The notes below the pieces were generated by a model. It had not been told where the DNA came from and searched no databases. It saw only the letters and a list, made by a program, of their open reading frames with translations. Shown one piece after another: positions 15,845-25,059 of a DNA stretch of 56,952 nucleotides. The stretch comes from Bacteroidota bacterium (lineage in GTDB: Bacteria; Bacteroidota; Bacteroidia; Sphingobacteriales; Sphingobacteriaceae). The translations under genes were made by a program, and so were the position numbers. Location of the stretch: the NCBI GenBank assembly GCA_026224775.1, contig JAMFRP010000023.1, forward strand, positions 1 to 56,952, given 5' to 3'. How positions within the stretch are numbered: the stretch's first letter is position 1; each line of letters begins with the position of its first letter.

Positions 15845-17338
15845 CTATTGGTTGCTTTCATGCATCCAATGCATTGTTTCTTTTAAATCCTGGTATAATT
15901 TTATAAATACCGAAAAGCGGTCTGTATAAACTTGTTTGTTGTTTTTATTGGGTAATACAATCACTACGTTATCCATTTTGGGTCGCTTGCCAAGTTTATT
16001 TATGCCCAATGCCTCATCAGCTAAAAATATCGCCCCTAACGCAGATGCGTCGTCCTGTTGAATGGTAATTAATTGTTTCTGGGTAATATCGGCCAAAATT
16101 TGTACCCAAACAGGTGAACTTATAAATCCACCACTGATATGCAGCCGCTCAATTGGCGACGATTTTTCAACGGATTCTATCACATTATTCAAAGCAAAAC
16201 AAATACCTTCTAATCCTGCACGTAAAAAATGTGATTGTGTATGTTGTGGTTTGATGTTGAAGAATACACCACAACTTTTGGTATCCCAAATAGGGGCACG
16301 CTCGCCATATAAATAAGGCAGGAATATCAACCCTTCACTGCCCACAGGGATATTTGCAATATCTTTAAACAGCAATTCATAATCAGCGTGGGTTAAGGAA
16401 CTTTTGGCTGAGAATGTTTTGAATAACCAATCCAATACAATACCGCCATTGTTAATTGCCCCGCCGCAAACAAAAGTGTTTTCATTCAGCAGATAATTAA
16501 ATATCATGCTCCGATAATTATATACAGGCTGTTTGCTGGTTATACGCACCGCGCCACTTGTACCAATGGTTAGCGATGCTACACCAGGCTCTGTAACATA
16601 ACTGCCAAGGTTGGCACAACAACCATCGCTCGCGCCAATAACAAATTGTGTTTTGGTATCAATAGTTAGCATTTCAGCTATCGAAGTACTAAAATCTGTT
16701 CTTTGGTAAGTGGTATTTACCGGGGTCGAGAGCTGATCCTTTGTTATCCCCGCCAAATCACAGGCAACAGCGTTCCAGTTAAGTTTTATAATATCGAATA
16801 ATCCCGTTGCGGATGCTATGGCATAATCAACCTCAAAAACATTAAATAACCGGTGCCATATATATTCCTTTATCGAAATAAACTTATAGCTGGCTGCAAA
16901 TAATCCAGGTTGATTTTCCTTTATCCAGATGATTTTGCAAAGCGGTGTCATGGCATGTATGGGCGTGCCGGATGTCTTGTAAATATTGGGGCCTTCTTCT
17001 GAATTTTTTATCCGTTCCGCGATGTCCTTACTTCTGGAATCCGCCCAGGTAATCATCGGGCCCAATGCATTGCCATTTTTATCAACCGGGATAACGCTAT
17101 GCATGGCACTGCTTAAACTTATGGCTATAGGCGAATTACCAATTACTTTCACCACATCGGTAATACAATTAGCAAAGGCTTTAAAAATGATTTCAGGATC
17201 TTGTTCACTATACCCAGCTTTCGGACTATTCACGGGGTAATGGTGTTGTGAACTCCCAACTGATTTTCCTTCCAGATCAACAGCCACCGCTTTTGTACTG
17301 CCGGTGCCAATATCAATACCTAATAAGTATGCCTGCAT
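15845..17338 (-). CDS. FGGY-family carbohydrate kinase, probably gluconokinase
   Basis: A 497-residue cytoplasmic sugar kinase. The first domain begins LLGIDIGTGSTKAVAVD (phosphate-binding loop). Other family blocks are ITWADSRS, TIGTSGAVRI, GGAINNGGIVLDWL, LIFLPYLYGERAPIWD and RLHISGGFISSPVWVQILAD. The segment TSGTPIHAMTPLCKIIWI resembles FGGY gluconokinases more than xylulokinases or glycerol kinases, so gluconate to 6-phosphogluconate is the likeliest reaction, feeding the pentose phosphate or Entner-Doudoroff route. It stands alone on the minus strand and is divergent from a SnoaL-like gene. Xylulokinase remains the main alternative. Confidence 0.75.
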   Translation of the reverse strand: MQAYLLGIDIGTGSTKAVAVDLEGKSVGSSQHHYPVNSPKAGYSEQDPEIIFKAFANCITDVVKVIGNSPIAISLSSAMHSVIPVDKNGNALGPMITWADSRSKDIAERIKNSEEGPNIYKTSGTPIHAMTPLCKIIWIKENQPGLFAASYKFISIKEYIWHRLFNVFEVDYAIASATGLFDIIKLNWNAVACDLAGITKDQLSTPVNTTYQRTDFSTSIAEMLTIDTKTQFVIGASDGCCANLGSYVTEPGVASLTIGTSGAVRITSKQPVYNYRSMIFNYLLNENTFVCGGAINNGGIVLDWLFKTFSAKSSLTHADYELLFKDIANIPVGSEGLIFLPYLYGERAPIWDTKSCGVFFNIKPQHTQSHFLRAGLEGICFALNNVIESVEKSSPIERLHISGGFISSPVWVQILADITQKQLITIQQDDASALGAIFLADEALGINKLGKRPKMDNVVIVLPNKNNKQVYTDRFSVFIKLYQDLKETMHWMHESNQ

Positions 17339-17465
17339 TAAAATATATTATCGCCCTAAATTACAGGTTTTAATTTATGGTTGATGCCTGCAAATTGTAA
17401 GTTTAATACCATACAAACCATAAATATTACCACACTACATTGGTGAAATTACCTTAGCTTGCATA

Positions 17466-17876
17466 ATGGAACAAAAACTGCCTTTACCACCTTTTACCTT
17501 TGAAACTGCCACACAAAAAGTTCAATTAGCCGAAGATGCGTGGAATAGTCAGGACCCGCACCGCATCGCGCTTGCTTATACGATTGATACCGAATGGCGT
17601 AACCGTTCGGCTTTTATAAACGGTAGGGAAGAAGTGATTAAATTTTTAACCGAAAAATGGAAAAAGGAACTCAGCTATAAATTAAAAAAGGAGTTGTGGG
17701 CATTTACCGGAAATAAAATAGCCGTAAGGTTTGAATATGAATATCATGATCATTCCGGGCAGTGGTTTCGTGCCTATGGTAACGAAAACTGGGAGTTTGA
17801 TGAAAATGGCTTAATGAAAAAGCGCTTCGCCAGCATCAATGATCTGGCTATAAATGAAAGTGATAGGAGGATTTAG
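17466..17876 (+). CDS. DUF1348 / SnoaL-like (NTF2 fold) protein
   Basis: A 136-residue single-domain protein of the DUF1348 family, a member of the NTF2/SnoaL superfamily of cone-shaped alpha/beta barrels. Typical family text includes [41 protein letters not shown] and [14 protein letters not shown]. No catalytic role is established for the family. It has no signal peptide and so is cytoplasmic. It is transcribed away from the gluconokinase gene and followed by a palindromic repeat. Confidence 0.8.
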   Translation: MEQKLPLPPFTFETATQKVQLAEDAWNSQDPHRIALAYTIDTEWRNRSAFINGREEVIKFLTEKWKKELSYKLKKELWAFTGNKIAVRFEYEYHDHSGQWFRAYGNENWEFDENGLMKKRFASINDLAINESDRRI

Positions 17877-17898
17877 ATGTATTAGGAAGATGGCTTAA

Positions 17899-18013
17899 CT
17901 TCCCTCCCCTGGGAGGGGTGCGACTGGAATGAGCGATAGTGGGGAGGGGTTTTTCGCATGATAGATGGGCGGCTAACCCCTCCCTACACCCTCCCGGGGG
18001 AGGGAATCGCACA
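17899..18013 (+). repeat. Palindromic GC-rich intergenic repeat (family F)
   Basis: A rod-like inverted repeat. The left arm ttccctcccctgggaggg is mirrored by the right-end sequence ccctcccgggggagggaa, and inner arms ggggaggggtt and aacccctccc pair as well. The base composition is sharply different from the AT-rich flanks. It resembles a non-coding REP or MITE-type element and may also end transcription of the preceding gene. Confidence 0.75.
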
Positions 18014-18144
18014 GGCTGCCGCTTCTTTTGAAATCTTCAGAACAGGTATGAGGTGTAATGTTAATATTTTTAATACATTGTTTGATTATGAAGCAATGAT
18101 ATTGTTTTAAATTATATATTTACAATCTCAATAAATCCTACATT

Positions 18145-20505
18145 ATGAGCCTTTGTAAAAACTATGCAACCAGTATAATGCTGGCTATGCTTACTGTGAG
18201 TTCCATCACAGTAAAAGCGCAAACAAAACCTGTACCCCAGCTGGGTAAAAACACTATACAAGAAGTTATTGCCGCCATGACACTACAAGAGAAATGCTCC
18301 CTTGTAGTAGGATCAGGTAAAGCCCCACGACCCCAAATGAAAGCCGGTGTTAGCAGTGGCTTTGTAGCCCCACCGCCTATGATTGGGAAAACAGAACGAA
18401 AAGTTCCGGGTGCAGCAGGTAATACTACCGCAATTCCGCGATTAGGTATCCCGTCGTTGGTTTTGAGCGATGGCCCTGCCGGAGTAAGGATCGATCCACA
18501 TCGCAAAGGGGATAGTACCCATACTTACTTTGCTACCGCTTTCCCGGTAGGAACACTATTGGCATCAACCTGGGATCCATCGGTGGTAGAAAAGGTAGGA
18601 CGTGCTTTTGGTAACGAGGTGAAAGAATATGGTATCGATATATTATTGGCCCCCGGAGTAAATATCCACCGCAATCCTTTAAACGGACGTAATTTTGAAT
18701 ATTATTCAGAAGATCCGTTAGTTGCCGGTAAAATGGCCGCAGCTTTAATAAATGGCGTACAATCAAACGGGGTTGGTACATCTATCAAACACTTTGATGC
18801 GAATAACCAGGAAACAAACCGTAATTCTGTTAATGCGATTATCAGTCAAAGGGCTTTAAGAGAATTATATCTCAGGAATTTCCGCATTGCTATTACAGAA
18901 GCACAACCGTGGACAGTAATGTCATCATACAATAAACTAAATGGTACATACACAGCCGAAAGACACGACCTAATTACCACTGTTTTACGTGATGAATGGA
19001 AATTCAAAGGTTTTGTAATGACAGACTGGGGCGGTGGTTACAGTGCCGTAGCTGAAGAACGTGCAGGCAATGACCTGATTATGCCGGGACGCCCCGACCA
19101 GATTGAAGATTTGATGAGCGCTGTTCAACATGATTCATTAAGCATGAAAGTTTTGGATGAAAACGTGGCGCATATTTTAAATATCATCCTAAAATCGCCA
19201 TCTTTCAAAAAATACGCATACTCCGATAAACCTGATCTGAAAGCGCATGCCATCGTATCCCGCAAAGCGGCTACAGAAGGTATGATCCTATTAAAAAATG
19301 ATGATCATACGCTGCCGATCAGCAAAAACATAAAATCAATTGCTGCTTTTGGTAATGCGTCATACTTTACCATTGCAGGTGGTACAGGTAGTGGCGATGT
19401 AAACAAGGCCTATGTAATTTCAGTAGCTAAAGGTCTGTCAAACGCTGGTTATACTTTGGATGCTAACTTAGAAACAAGCTATACCACTTTCATTAATGAT
19501 ACCACCCAAAAATTACGGGCAATAGCAAGGGCAGCACACCACTGGCCGGGCCCGGTACCTGAAATGATAGCAGCTGATGAAACGATCAACCAAAAAGCTG
19601 ATAACAGCGATATGGCGTTAATTACCATCGGCAGAAATGCCGGTGAAGGATCAGACCGTAACCTGGAAACTAATTATACCCTAACACCGGGCGAACAACA
19701 GCAGATCAAAAAGATCGCGGATAGCTTCCACGCTAAAGGCAAGAAAGTTGTAATTGTGTTAAACATAGGTGGTATAATTGATATGAATGGCTGGAAAGAT
19801 AATGCCGATGCGATATTATTAGCATGGCAGCCAGGCGAAGAAGCCGGTAATGCTATCGCCGATATTTTAACCGGTAAGGTTAACCCATCGGGTAAACTGG
19901 CAACTACTTTCCCTGTTAAATATGAGGATGTACCTTCGGCTAAAAACTTCCCAGGCTTACCTGCTGGCAATCCCGATCATGTAGTTTATCAGGAAGGAAT
20001 ATATGTGGGTTATCGTTACTATGATACTTATAAAATAAAACCTATGTATGAGTTTGGTTATGGCTTATCATACACCGGTTTCTCTATAAACAATTTAAAA
20101 ATAAGCTCACCTGTATTTAATGGATTGTTAACCGCTACCGTAACCGTAAAAAATACAGGTAAGGTTGCCGGTAAAGAGGTTGTGCAGGTTTACATCAGCG
20201 CGCCAAACAAAACCATCGACAAGCCTGCGCAGGAGCTAAAAGCATTCGGTAAAACCCGTTTGTTGCAGCCGGGAGAATCGCAAATACTAACTTTCAAAAT
20301 AAATGCAGCTGATCTCGCATCATTTCATACCGATGCGTCTGCATGGATAACTGATGCAGGAAATTACGTGCTTAAAACAGGTGCATCATCACGCGACATC
20401 AGACAAACAGTAGACTTTCAGGTTTTGAAAAGTATTGTTGTTGAAAAAGACCACAACGTGTTAAAGCCTGAAGTGGCAATTGAAGATGAGTATAAGGGAA
20501 AGTAA
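18145..20505 (+). CDS. GH3 family beta-glucosidase-like hydrolase, secreted
   Basis: A 786-residue periplasmic enzyme with a signal peptide ending in TVKAQ near residue 26. The GH3 N-terminal barrel (about 40-345) contains LVLSDGPAGVRID and the nucleophile Asp294 in GFVMTDWGGG. The C-terminal sandwich (about 370-625) supplies the probable acid/base Glu501 in GEGSDRN, and a fibronectin III-like domain (about 655-760) ends the protein. Family members remove terminal beta-linked glucose, xylose or related units. A Pro/Gly-rich loop near residues 55-95 (KAPRPQMKAG, FVAPPPMIG) precedes the first core motif and is longer than I would expect. There is no SusC/D pair beside it. Confidence 0.9.
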   Translation: MSLCKNYATSIMLAMLTVSSITVKAQTKPVPQLGKNTIQEVIAAMTLQEKCSLVVGSGKAPRPQMKAGVSSGFVAPPPMIGKTERKVPGAAGNTTAIPRLGIPSLVLSDGPAGVRIDPHRKGDSTHTYFATAFPVGTLLASTWDPSVVEKVGRAFGNEVKEYGIDILLAPGVNIHRNPLNGRNFEYYSEDPLVAGKMAAALINGVQSNGVGTSIKHFDANNQETNRNSVNAIISQRALRELYLRNFRIAITEAQPWTVMSSYNKLNGTYTAERHDLITTVLRDEWKFKGFVMTDWGGGYSAVAEERAGNDLIMPGRPDQIEDLMSAVQHDSLSMKVLDENVAHILNIILKSPSFKKYAYSDKPDLKAHAIVSRKAATEGMILLKNDDHTLPISKNIKSIAAFGNASYFTIAGGTGSGDVNKAYVISVAKGLSNAGYTLDANLETSYTTFINDTTQKLRAIARAAHHWPGPVPEMIAADETINQKADNSDMALITIGRNAGEGSDRNLETNYTLTPGEQQQIKKIADSFHAKGKKVVIVLNIGGIIDMNGWKDNADAILLAWQPGEEAGNAIADILTGKVNPSGKLATTFPVKYEDVPSAKNFPGLPAGNPDHVVYQEGIYVGYRYYDTYKIKPMYEFGYGLSYTGFSINNLKISSPVFNGLLTATVTVKNTGKVAGKEVVQVYISAPNKTIDKPAQELKAFGKTRLLQPGESQILTFKINAADLASFHTDASAWITDAGNYVLKTGASSRDIRQTVDFQVLKSIVVEKDHNVLKPEVAIEDEYKGK

Positions 20506-20521
20506 TCCAATATTATCCACC

Positions 20522-20602
20522 ATGTCATTGCGAGGAACGAAGCAATCGCACGGAAGCAAGCCGCCGCAAAGTTCGCGATTGCTTTGTTCCTCGCAATGAC
20601 AT
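20522..20602 (+). repeat. Palindromic intergenic repeat (family A, copy 1)
   Basis: Two 28-base arms, 20522-20549 and 20575-20602, are inverted copies with one mismatch; each begins atgtcattgcgaggaac. The 25-base loop ends in gcaaagttc, shared with the copy at 30404-30483. It lies between the GH3 stop and its terminator. Confidence 0.9.
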
Positions 20603-20610
20603 TAATTAAC

Positions 20611-20645
20611 AAAAAGCCTCCGGATCATATCCGGAGGCTTTTTTG
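20611..20645 (+). terminator. Strong terminator after the GH3 gene
   Basis: A 15-bp hairpin pairs aaaaagcctccggat (20611-20625) with atccggaggctttttt, with a three-base loop and a T run. Confidence 0.92.
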
Positions 20646-20682
20646 TTTATCAAACAACTGTCATATCAAAACATATAATTGG

Positions 20683-20710
20683 TATATCGGGAAAAGTCGA
20701 TATATCTTTG
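20683..20710 (+). promoter_or_regulatory. Candidate ArsR operator overlapping the promoter
   Basis: A perfect 7-bp inverted repeat, tatatcg (20683-20689) and cgatata (20698-20704), separated by eight bases. It overlaps a TATCTTTG box (20703-20710) that fits the -7 consensus, with a ttg at 20679-20681 as a loose -33. The ArsR-type gene starts at 20715, five bases downstream. Binding there would block transcription, so autoregulation is likely. Confidence 0.5.
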
Positions 20711-20714
20711 TGGT

Positions 20715-21014
20715 ATGGATCAGGTAGAAATATTCAAAGCACTTTCTAATAAGTCGCGATTGCAAATACTTAACTGGCTTAAAGAACCGGAAACCAATTT
20801 TCCGGATCAGGCTGAATATGGTTATGCCAATGGCGTTTGTGTTGGGCAGATACAAATGAAAACCGGACTAACGCAATCAACCGTGTCCGAGTATTTGTCA
20901 ACACTGCAACGTGCCGGCCTGGTTAAATCAAACCGGGTAGGGCAGTGGACTTACTACCAGCGTAACGAAGAAGGTTTTGCCATATTAAACGAGATCATTA
21001 AATCAGAAATTTAA
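20715..21014 (+). CDS. ArsR-family winged-helix transcriptional regulator
   Basis: A 99-residue regulator with a winged helix: FKALSNKSRLQILNWL, then VCVGQIQMKTGLTQSTVSEYLSTLQRAGLV as the recognition region, cut here to its features, and WTYYQRNEEGF as the wing. I chose the ATG at 20715; the frame is open from 20679, but that would place codons inside the promoter and operator. No CxC metal site is evident, though a single Cys lies just before the helix-turn-helix (NGVCVGQ). Metal sensing is therefore not supported; a redox or electrophile signal is plausible. It is 12 bases upstream of an Old Yellow Enzyme gene, which it probably controls. Confidence 0.85.
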   Translation: MDQVEIFKALSNKSRLQILNWLKEPETNFPDQAEYGYANGVCVGQIQMKTGLTQSTVSEYLSTLQRAGLVKSNRVGQWTYYQRNEEGFAILNEIIKSEI

Positions 21015-21026
21015 ATTAAAAATTAT

Positions 21027-22133
21027 ATGAGTACCGATAGCTTATTCAGGCCCTTTAGCCTAAAATCATTAAATATAAAAAACCGTATAGTAATGGCGCC
21101 GATGACGCGTTCATTTTCACCCAATGGTGTACCGACTGCTGATGTTGCAGCTTACTACCGTAAACGCGCAGAAGGTGAAGCTGGTCTGATCCTTTCAGAA
21201 GGAACAGTGATCAACCGTGTGTCATCATCAAATGATGCTAACATTCCCCATTTTTATGGTGCAGAGGCTTTGGCGGGCTGGAAAAACGTTATTGATGGCG
21301 TGCATGCAGCAGGCGGCGCAATGGGCCCGCAAATATGGCATATGGGTATTATGGATAACCACGCTTCAGGTTGGGTACCATCTCAACCGTTCGAAGGGCC
21401 GTCGGGCTTAAACAGGCCGGGTTTCAACAATGGTAATACCATGACCGATAGTGACATTGCCGATACCATTAAAGCTTTTGGCCAGGCAGCAGCCGATGCA
21501 AAAGCATTAGGTTTTGATTGCGTGGAGATACATGGCGCGCACGGTTATTTAATCGACCAGTTCTTTTGGGAAGGCACTAACGAACGTACTGATATTTTTG
21601 GTGGTAAAACATTACCTGAACGCAGCCGCTTTGCTATCGAAGTAATTAAAGAGGTACGTAAACGTGTAGGCGAAGATTTCGCGGTAATTATCCGTTTATC
21701 GCAATTTAAACCGTCTGCTTACACCAATCAGTTAGCCAAATCGCCACAGGAATTGGAAGCATGGTTAAACCCATTGGCTGATGCTGGGGTTGATATTTTC
21801 CATTGTTCACAACGCCGTTTCTGGGAGCCTGAATTTGAAGGTGCTGATCTGAATTTTGCAGGCTGGGCTAAAAAGGTAAGCGGTAAAGCTACAATCACTG
21901 TTGGTTCGGTAGGCTTGTCAGGCGATTTCTTTGGCTCATTTGCAGGCGAAAGCTCGCAAGCAAGCTCGCTGGACGAATTATTAAAACGTTTAGATCGCGG
22001 TGATTTTGATTTGGTAGGTGTTGGTCGCCCAATATTGGCTGATCCTTTCTGGCCTAAAAAAATACATGAAGGTCGTACAGATGAATTAAAAGGTTTTTCT
22101 CCTGCGGCATTAGGCGAGTTGGTAATGTCATAA
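21027..22133 (+). CDS. NADH:flavin oxidoreductase of the Old Yellow Enzyme family (NemA-like)
   Basis: A 368-residue FMN-dependent TIM-barrel ene-reductase. It begins LFRPFSLKSLNIKNRIVMAPMTR, the classical OYE N-terminus. His169 and Gly-Ala-His172 in EIHGAHGYLIDQFFW bind the substrate carbonyl or nitro group, and TITVGSVGL is the phosphate-binding end of the barrel. Enzymes of this class reduce alpha/beta-unsaturated carbonyls or nitro compounds with NAD(P)H. The gene is co-transcribed with the ArsR regulator ahead of it, as NemR-NemA pairs are with a TetR regulator in Proteobacteria. It ends with its own terminator. Confidence 0.9.
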   Translation: MSTDSLFRPFSLKSLNIKNRIVMAPMTRSFSPNGVPTADVAAYYRKRAEGEAGLILSEGTVINRVSSSNDANIPHFYGAEALAGWKNVIDGVHAAGGAMGPQIWHMGIMDNHASGWVPSQPFEGPSGLNRPGFNNGNTMTDSDIADTIKAFGQAAADAKALGFDCVEIHGAHGYLIDQFFWEGTNERTDIFGGKTLPERSRFAIEVIKEVRKRVGEDFAVIIRLSQFKPSAYTNQLAKSPQELEAWLNPLADAGVDIFHCSQRRFWEPEFEGADLNFAGWAKKVSGKATITVGSVGLSGDFFGSFAGESSQASSLDELLKRLDRGDFDLVGVGRPILADPFWPKKIHEGRTDELKGFSPAALGELVMS

Positions 22134-22160
22134 TACATTATAATAAATACAAACAAGTGT

Positions 22161-22188
22161 AAGCCCCGGAATAATCCGGGGCTTTTTG
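22161..22188 (+). terminator. Terminator after the OYE gene
   Basis: A 10-bp perfect stem, aagccccgga (22161-22170) and tccggggctt (22175-22184), with a four-base loop and T tail. Confidence 0.92.
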
Positions 22189-22243
22189 CTTTATGAAATT
22201 TTGGTGAAACGCTCAATTAAAAAATACTTAGTTTTGCAACAAC

Positions 22244-23194
22244 ATGACACATATCGAAGACTCCATAGTTGAAGGTGTTGAGGAGGATATTAAGCCCAAA
22301 ACCTGGAAACAGACACTTTGGAATATCACCAAAACAGTATTAAAAATTGTTATCACCGCTGCACTTTTATACTATGTATTTAAAAAGGTACCGTTTGATT
22401 CAGTAACGGCAAGGTTTGTCCATGCAAATTACTGGTGGATGTTTGCAGGTGTCGTGTTTTATTTCGCTTCGATGGTGGCATCTTCATGGCGTTTGTTAAG
22501 TTTTTTTAAGTCGATAAACCTACGACTTGATTCAAGATTTAATTTCAGGCTGTATCTCTTAGGTATCTTCTATAATTTCTTACTTCCGGGAGGCATCGGT
22601 GGCGATGGTTATAAAATTTACCTGCTGAACAAAACTTACAAGCTACCAGCAAAAAAAGTATTCTGGGCAATTCTTTTCGACAGGCTTAGCGGTTTATGGG
22701 CAATAGGGCTAATCATCGTTTGCCTTAAAATATTCATCCCGCAAATACCAATTAATTTTGCCATTCCTGCAAGCATTTTTATTGTAGGTAGTATTGTTTA
22801 TTACATAGTGGTTCGGATTTTTTTCAAAGAATTTGGCAAGCATTTTTTTAAGGGGCATGCAAAAGCCGTTGTAGTACAGGCTTTCCAGGTGTTAACTATT
22901 ATTATGGTACTTTTAGGGCAGGATTTTACCGGCAAATTTGCGCCATACCTGTTAGCATTTTTAGTTTCGGCGCTTGCTGCTGTGGTGCCAATCAATATCG
23001 GCGGTGCCGGGGCGCGTGAACTAGTTTTTCAAAAGTCAGCTGGTTTCTTTCATATCGATGCCAGTTTGGGTATTTATCTTAGCATCTCATTCTTTTTAAT
23101 ATCATTATTAGTTGCTTTAAGTGGCATCTATTATTTGATACGCCCTAGCCGTTTACAAGAAGGCTTGCCAAAAGCAGAAGAAATTAAGGAATAG
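22244..23194 (+). CDS. Lysylphosphatidylglycerol synthase-type flippase membrane protein (UPF0104)
   Basis: A 316-residue inner-membrane protein with about eight helices and charged cytoplasmic ends. The family block LPGGIGGDGYKIYLLNK (residues about 115-131) and the later PINIGGAGARELVFQ are diagnostic of the LPG_synthase_TM / YbhN-like flippase domain. It lacks the soluble aminoacyl-transferase part of MprF. A role in lipid or polyprenyl-linked sugar translocation is inferred from the family. A TAGTTTTG box at 22229-22236 sits only eight bases before the ATG, so the transcript may be nearly leaderless. Confidence 0.85.
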   Translation: MTHIEDSIVEGVEEDIKPKTWKQTLWNITKTVLKIVITAALLYYVFKKVPFDSVTARFVHANYWWMFAGVVFYFASMVASSWRLLSFFKSINLRLDSRFNFRLYLLGIFYNFLLPGGIGGDGYKIYLLNKTYKLPAKKVFWAILFDRLSGLWAIGLIIVCLKIFIPQIPINFAIPASIFIVGSIVYYIVVRIFFKEFGKHFFKGHAKAVVVQAFQVLTIIMVLLGQDFTGKFAPYLLAFLVSALAAVVPINIGGAGARELVFQKSAGFFHIDASLGIYLSISFFLISLLVALSGIYYLIRPSRLQEGLPKAEEIKE

Positions 23195-23239
23195 TAAAGC
23201 TATTTTCTTAATTTGCATTTTTTATAAACTGACTGACCA

Positions 23240-25018
23240 ATGGCTTCTTTTAATGATTTTGGTAACCCGCAGGTTGCCGCATTGCCTGCGCATTTAAAAC
23301 AATTTATTGTTGAGCAAAACTATGACCATTATACCCCGGTAGATCATGCTGTTTGGCGGTATGTAATGCGCCAAAATTATAGCTATTTAAAAGATATAGC
23401 TTACTACCCTTACATCCCCGGATTAACTAAAGCCGGGCTTTCAATTGAGAAAATTCCGAATCTGCAAGAAATGAACGATGCTCTTGCCAAAATAGGTTGG
23501 GGCGCTGTTACTGTTGATGGGTTTATTCCACCCGCTGCCTTTATGGAGTATCAGGCTTACCGGGTTTTGGTTATCGCGGCGGATATTCGCCAGTTAAACC
23601 ATATTGAATATACACCTGCGCCTGATATTATCCATGAGTCTGCCGGCCATGCGCCAATTATTGCAGATCATGATTATCATCAATACCTCAGTTATTTTGG
23701 GTCGATAGGAGCTAAAGCAATGTTCTCGGCACAAGATTTTGATTTGTACGAAGCTATTCGCGCGCTATCGATATTAAAAGAAATGCCAAATGCAGATGAT
23801 AAAGAACTTAAGAAAGCAGAAGATTTAGTTGCCTGGCAACAGGAAAATATGGGTGAACCATCAGAAATGGCATTACTAAGCCGCCTGCATTGGTGGACAG
23901 TTGAATATGGGCTGATCGGCACTTTGGAAAACCCCAAAATATACGGAGCGGGCCTGCTTTCATCTATTGGCGAAAGTGCGAGCTGTATGAACCCGGATGT
24001 TGAAAAGATTTGGTATACAATTGACGCGATAAAATACTCGTACGATATTACCAAGCCACAACCGCATTTATTTGTAACCCCAACGTTTCAGAATCTGATA
24101 GATGTACTTGAACAGTATGCCAATACCATGGCATTTAGGGTAGGTGGTGTAAGTGGGTTGAAAAAGGCGCTCGACAGTAAAAATACCTGTACAGCGGTTT
24201 ATAGCTCAGGCTTGCAGGTTACAGGCACTATTGCCGAGTTTAAAATAAATAAGGATAACCAGCCTTATTTTATAAAAACAAGTGGCCCGAGCGCTTTATC
24301 AGTAAACAACAAGCAACTGCACGGTCATGATAAAGATTACCATAAAGATGGTTTCAGCTCGCCGGTTGGAAGGTTGAAAGGGAATGATAAACCATTGGAG
24401 CATTTTTCGGAAGAGGAACTATCTGCCATCGGCATAAAAGAAAGTGAAACAGCAGTTTTGAATTTCGAGAGTGGTATAGCCATAAAGGGGCATGTAAAGT
24501 CAATTTTAATAAACAACGAAAAAGTGCAGTTGATCACATTTACTGATTGTACTGTTAAAGACCGGGAAGGTAATATATTATTCGATCCAACATGGGGTGT
24601 TTATGATATGGCCGTAGGAGAGAAAATAGTTTCTGTTTTTTGTGGCGCAGCCGATAAAGAAGAATTTATTGAAGTTCCGCATAAATCCACAACAGGCACT
24701 CACCATGTTCAGTATGACAATCGTACACTCGAACTGCATCAATTGTATCAGCAGGTGCGTAATCGCAGGCATACCGGTGGCGATTATGGATTTTTAGGTA
24801 ATGTTTGGCGTAAACTGCAAGTTGACCACCACGACGACTGGCTTTGCGCGCTTGAAATATTGGAGCTATTAGATCATGAAAATGCTGAGCCACAATTAGC
24901 TGTTGAGATCAGAGACTTACTTGAACAAAAAGCCGTTCATGAGCCTGAGTTTACCAAACTTATTAATGATGGATTATATTTAATAAAGCATCCGGTTGAG
25001 CAAAATTTGATATTTTAG
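23240..25018 (+). CDS. Aromatic amino acid hydroxylase, long form (phenylalanine 4-monooxygenase-like)
   Basis: A 592-residue pterin-dependent non-haem iron hydroxylase. Iron ligands are His132 and His137 in IIHESAGHAPII, and Glu222 in HWWTVEYGLIG. The spacing between His137 and Glu222 is 85 residues, against about 40 in the classical bacterial and animal enzymes, so a helical insertion (LKEMPNADDKELKKAEDL) lies between them. The catalytic domain ends near residue 300. The last about 290 residues form an extension of beta-rich sequence and a helical end (QLYQQVRNRR, WLCALEILELLDHEN) that I cannot assign. The likely reaction is phenylalanine to tyrosine with tetrahydrobiopterin. No N-terminal ACT domain is present. 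Confidence 0.88.
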   Translation: MASFNDFGNPQVAALPAHLKQFIVEQNYDHYTPVDHAVWRYVMRQNYSYLKDIAYYPYIPGLTKAGLSIEKIPNLQEMNDALAKIGWGAVTVDGFIPPAAFMEYQAYRVLVIAADIRQLNHIEYTPAPDIIHESAGHAPIIADHDYHQYLSYFGSIGAKAMFSAQDFDLYEAIRALSILKEMPNADDKELKKAEDLVAWQQENMGEPSEMALLSRLHWWTVEYGLIGTLENPKIYGAGLLSSIGESASCMNPDVEKIWYTIDAIKYSYDITKPQPHLFVTPTFQNLIDVLEQYANTMAFRVGGVSGLKKALDSKNTCTAVYSSGLQVTGTIAEFKINKDNQPYFIKTSGPSALSVNNKQLHGHDKDYHKDGFSSPVGRLKGNDKPLEHFSEEELSAIGIKESETAVLNFESGIAIKGHVKSILINNEKVQLITFTDCTVKDREGNILFDPTWGVYDMAVGEKIVSVFCGAADKEEFIEVPHKSTTGTHHVQYDNRTLELHQLYQQVRNRRHTGGDYGFLGNVWRKLQVDHHDDWLCALEILELLDHENAEPQLAVEIRDLLEQKAVHEPEFTKLINDGLYLIKHPVEQNLIF

Positions 25019-25059
25019 CATTATTAAAAATTATTCTTCCTTCAGCAAGGAGTGCGCTT

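Noticed and set aside
21728..22216. 162-codon minus-strand frame overlapping the OYE gene
   Set aside because: Antisense to a strongly supported gene and runs through its terminator hairpin.
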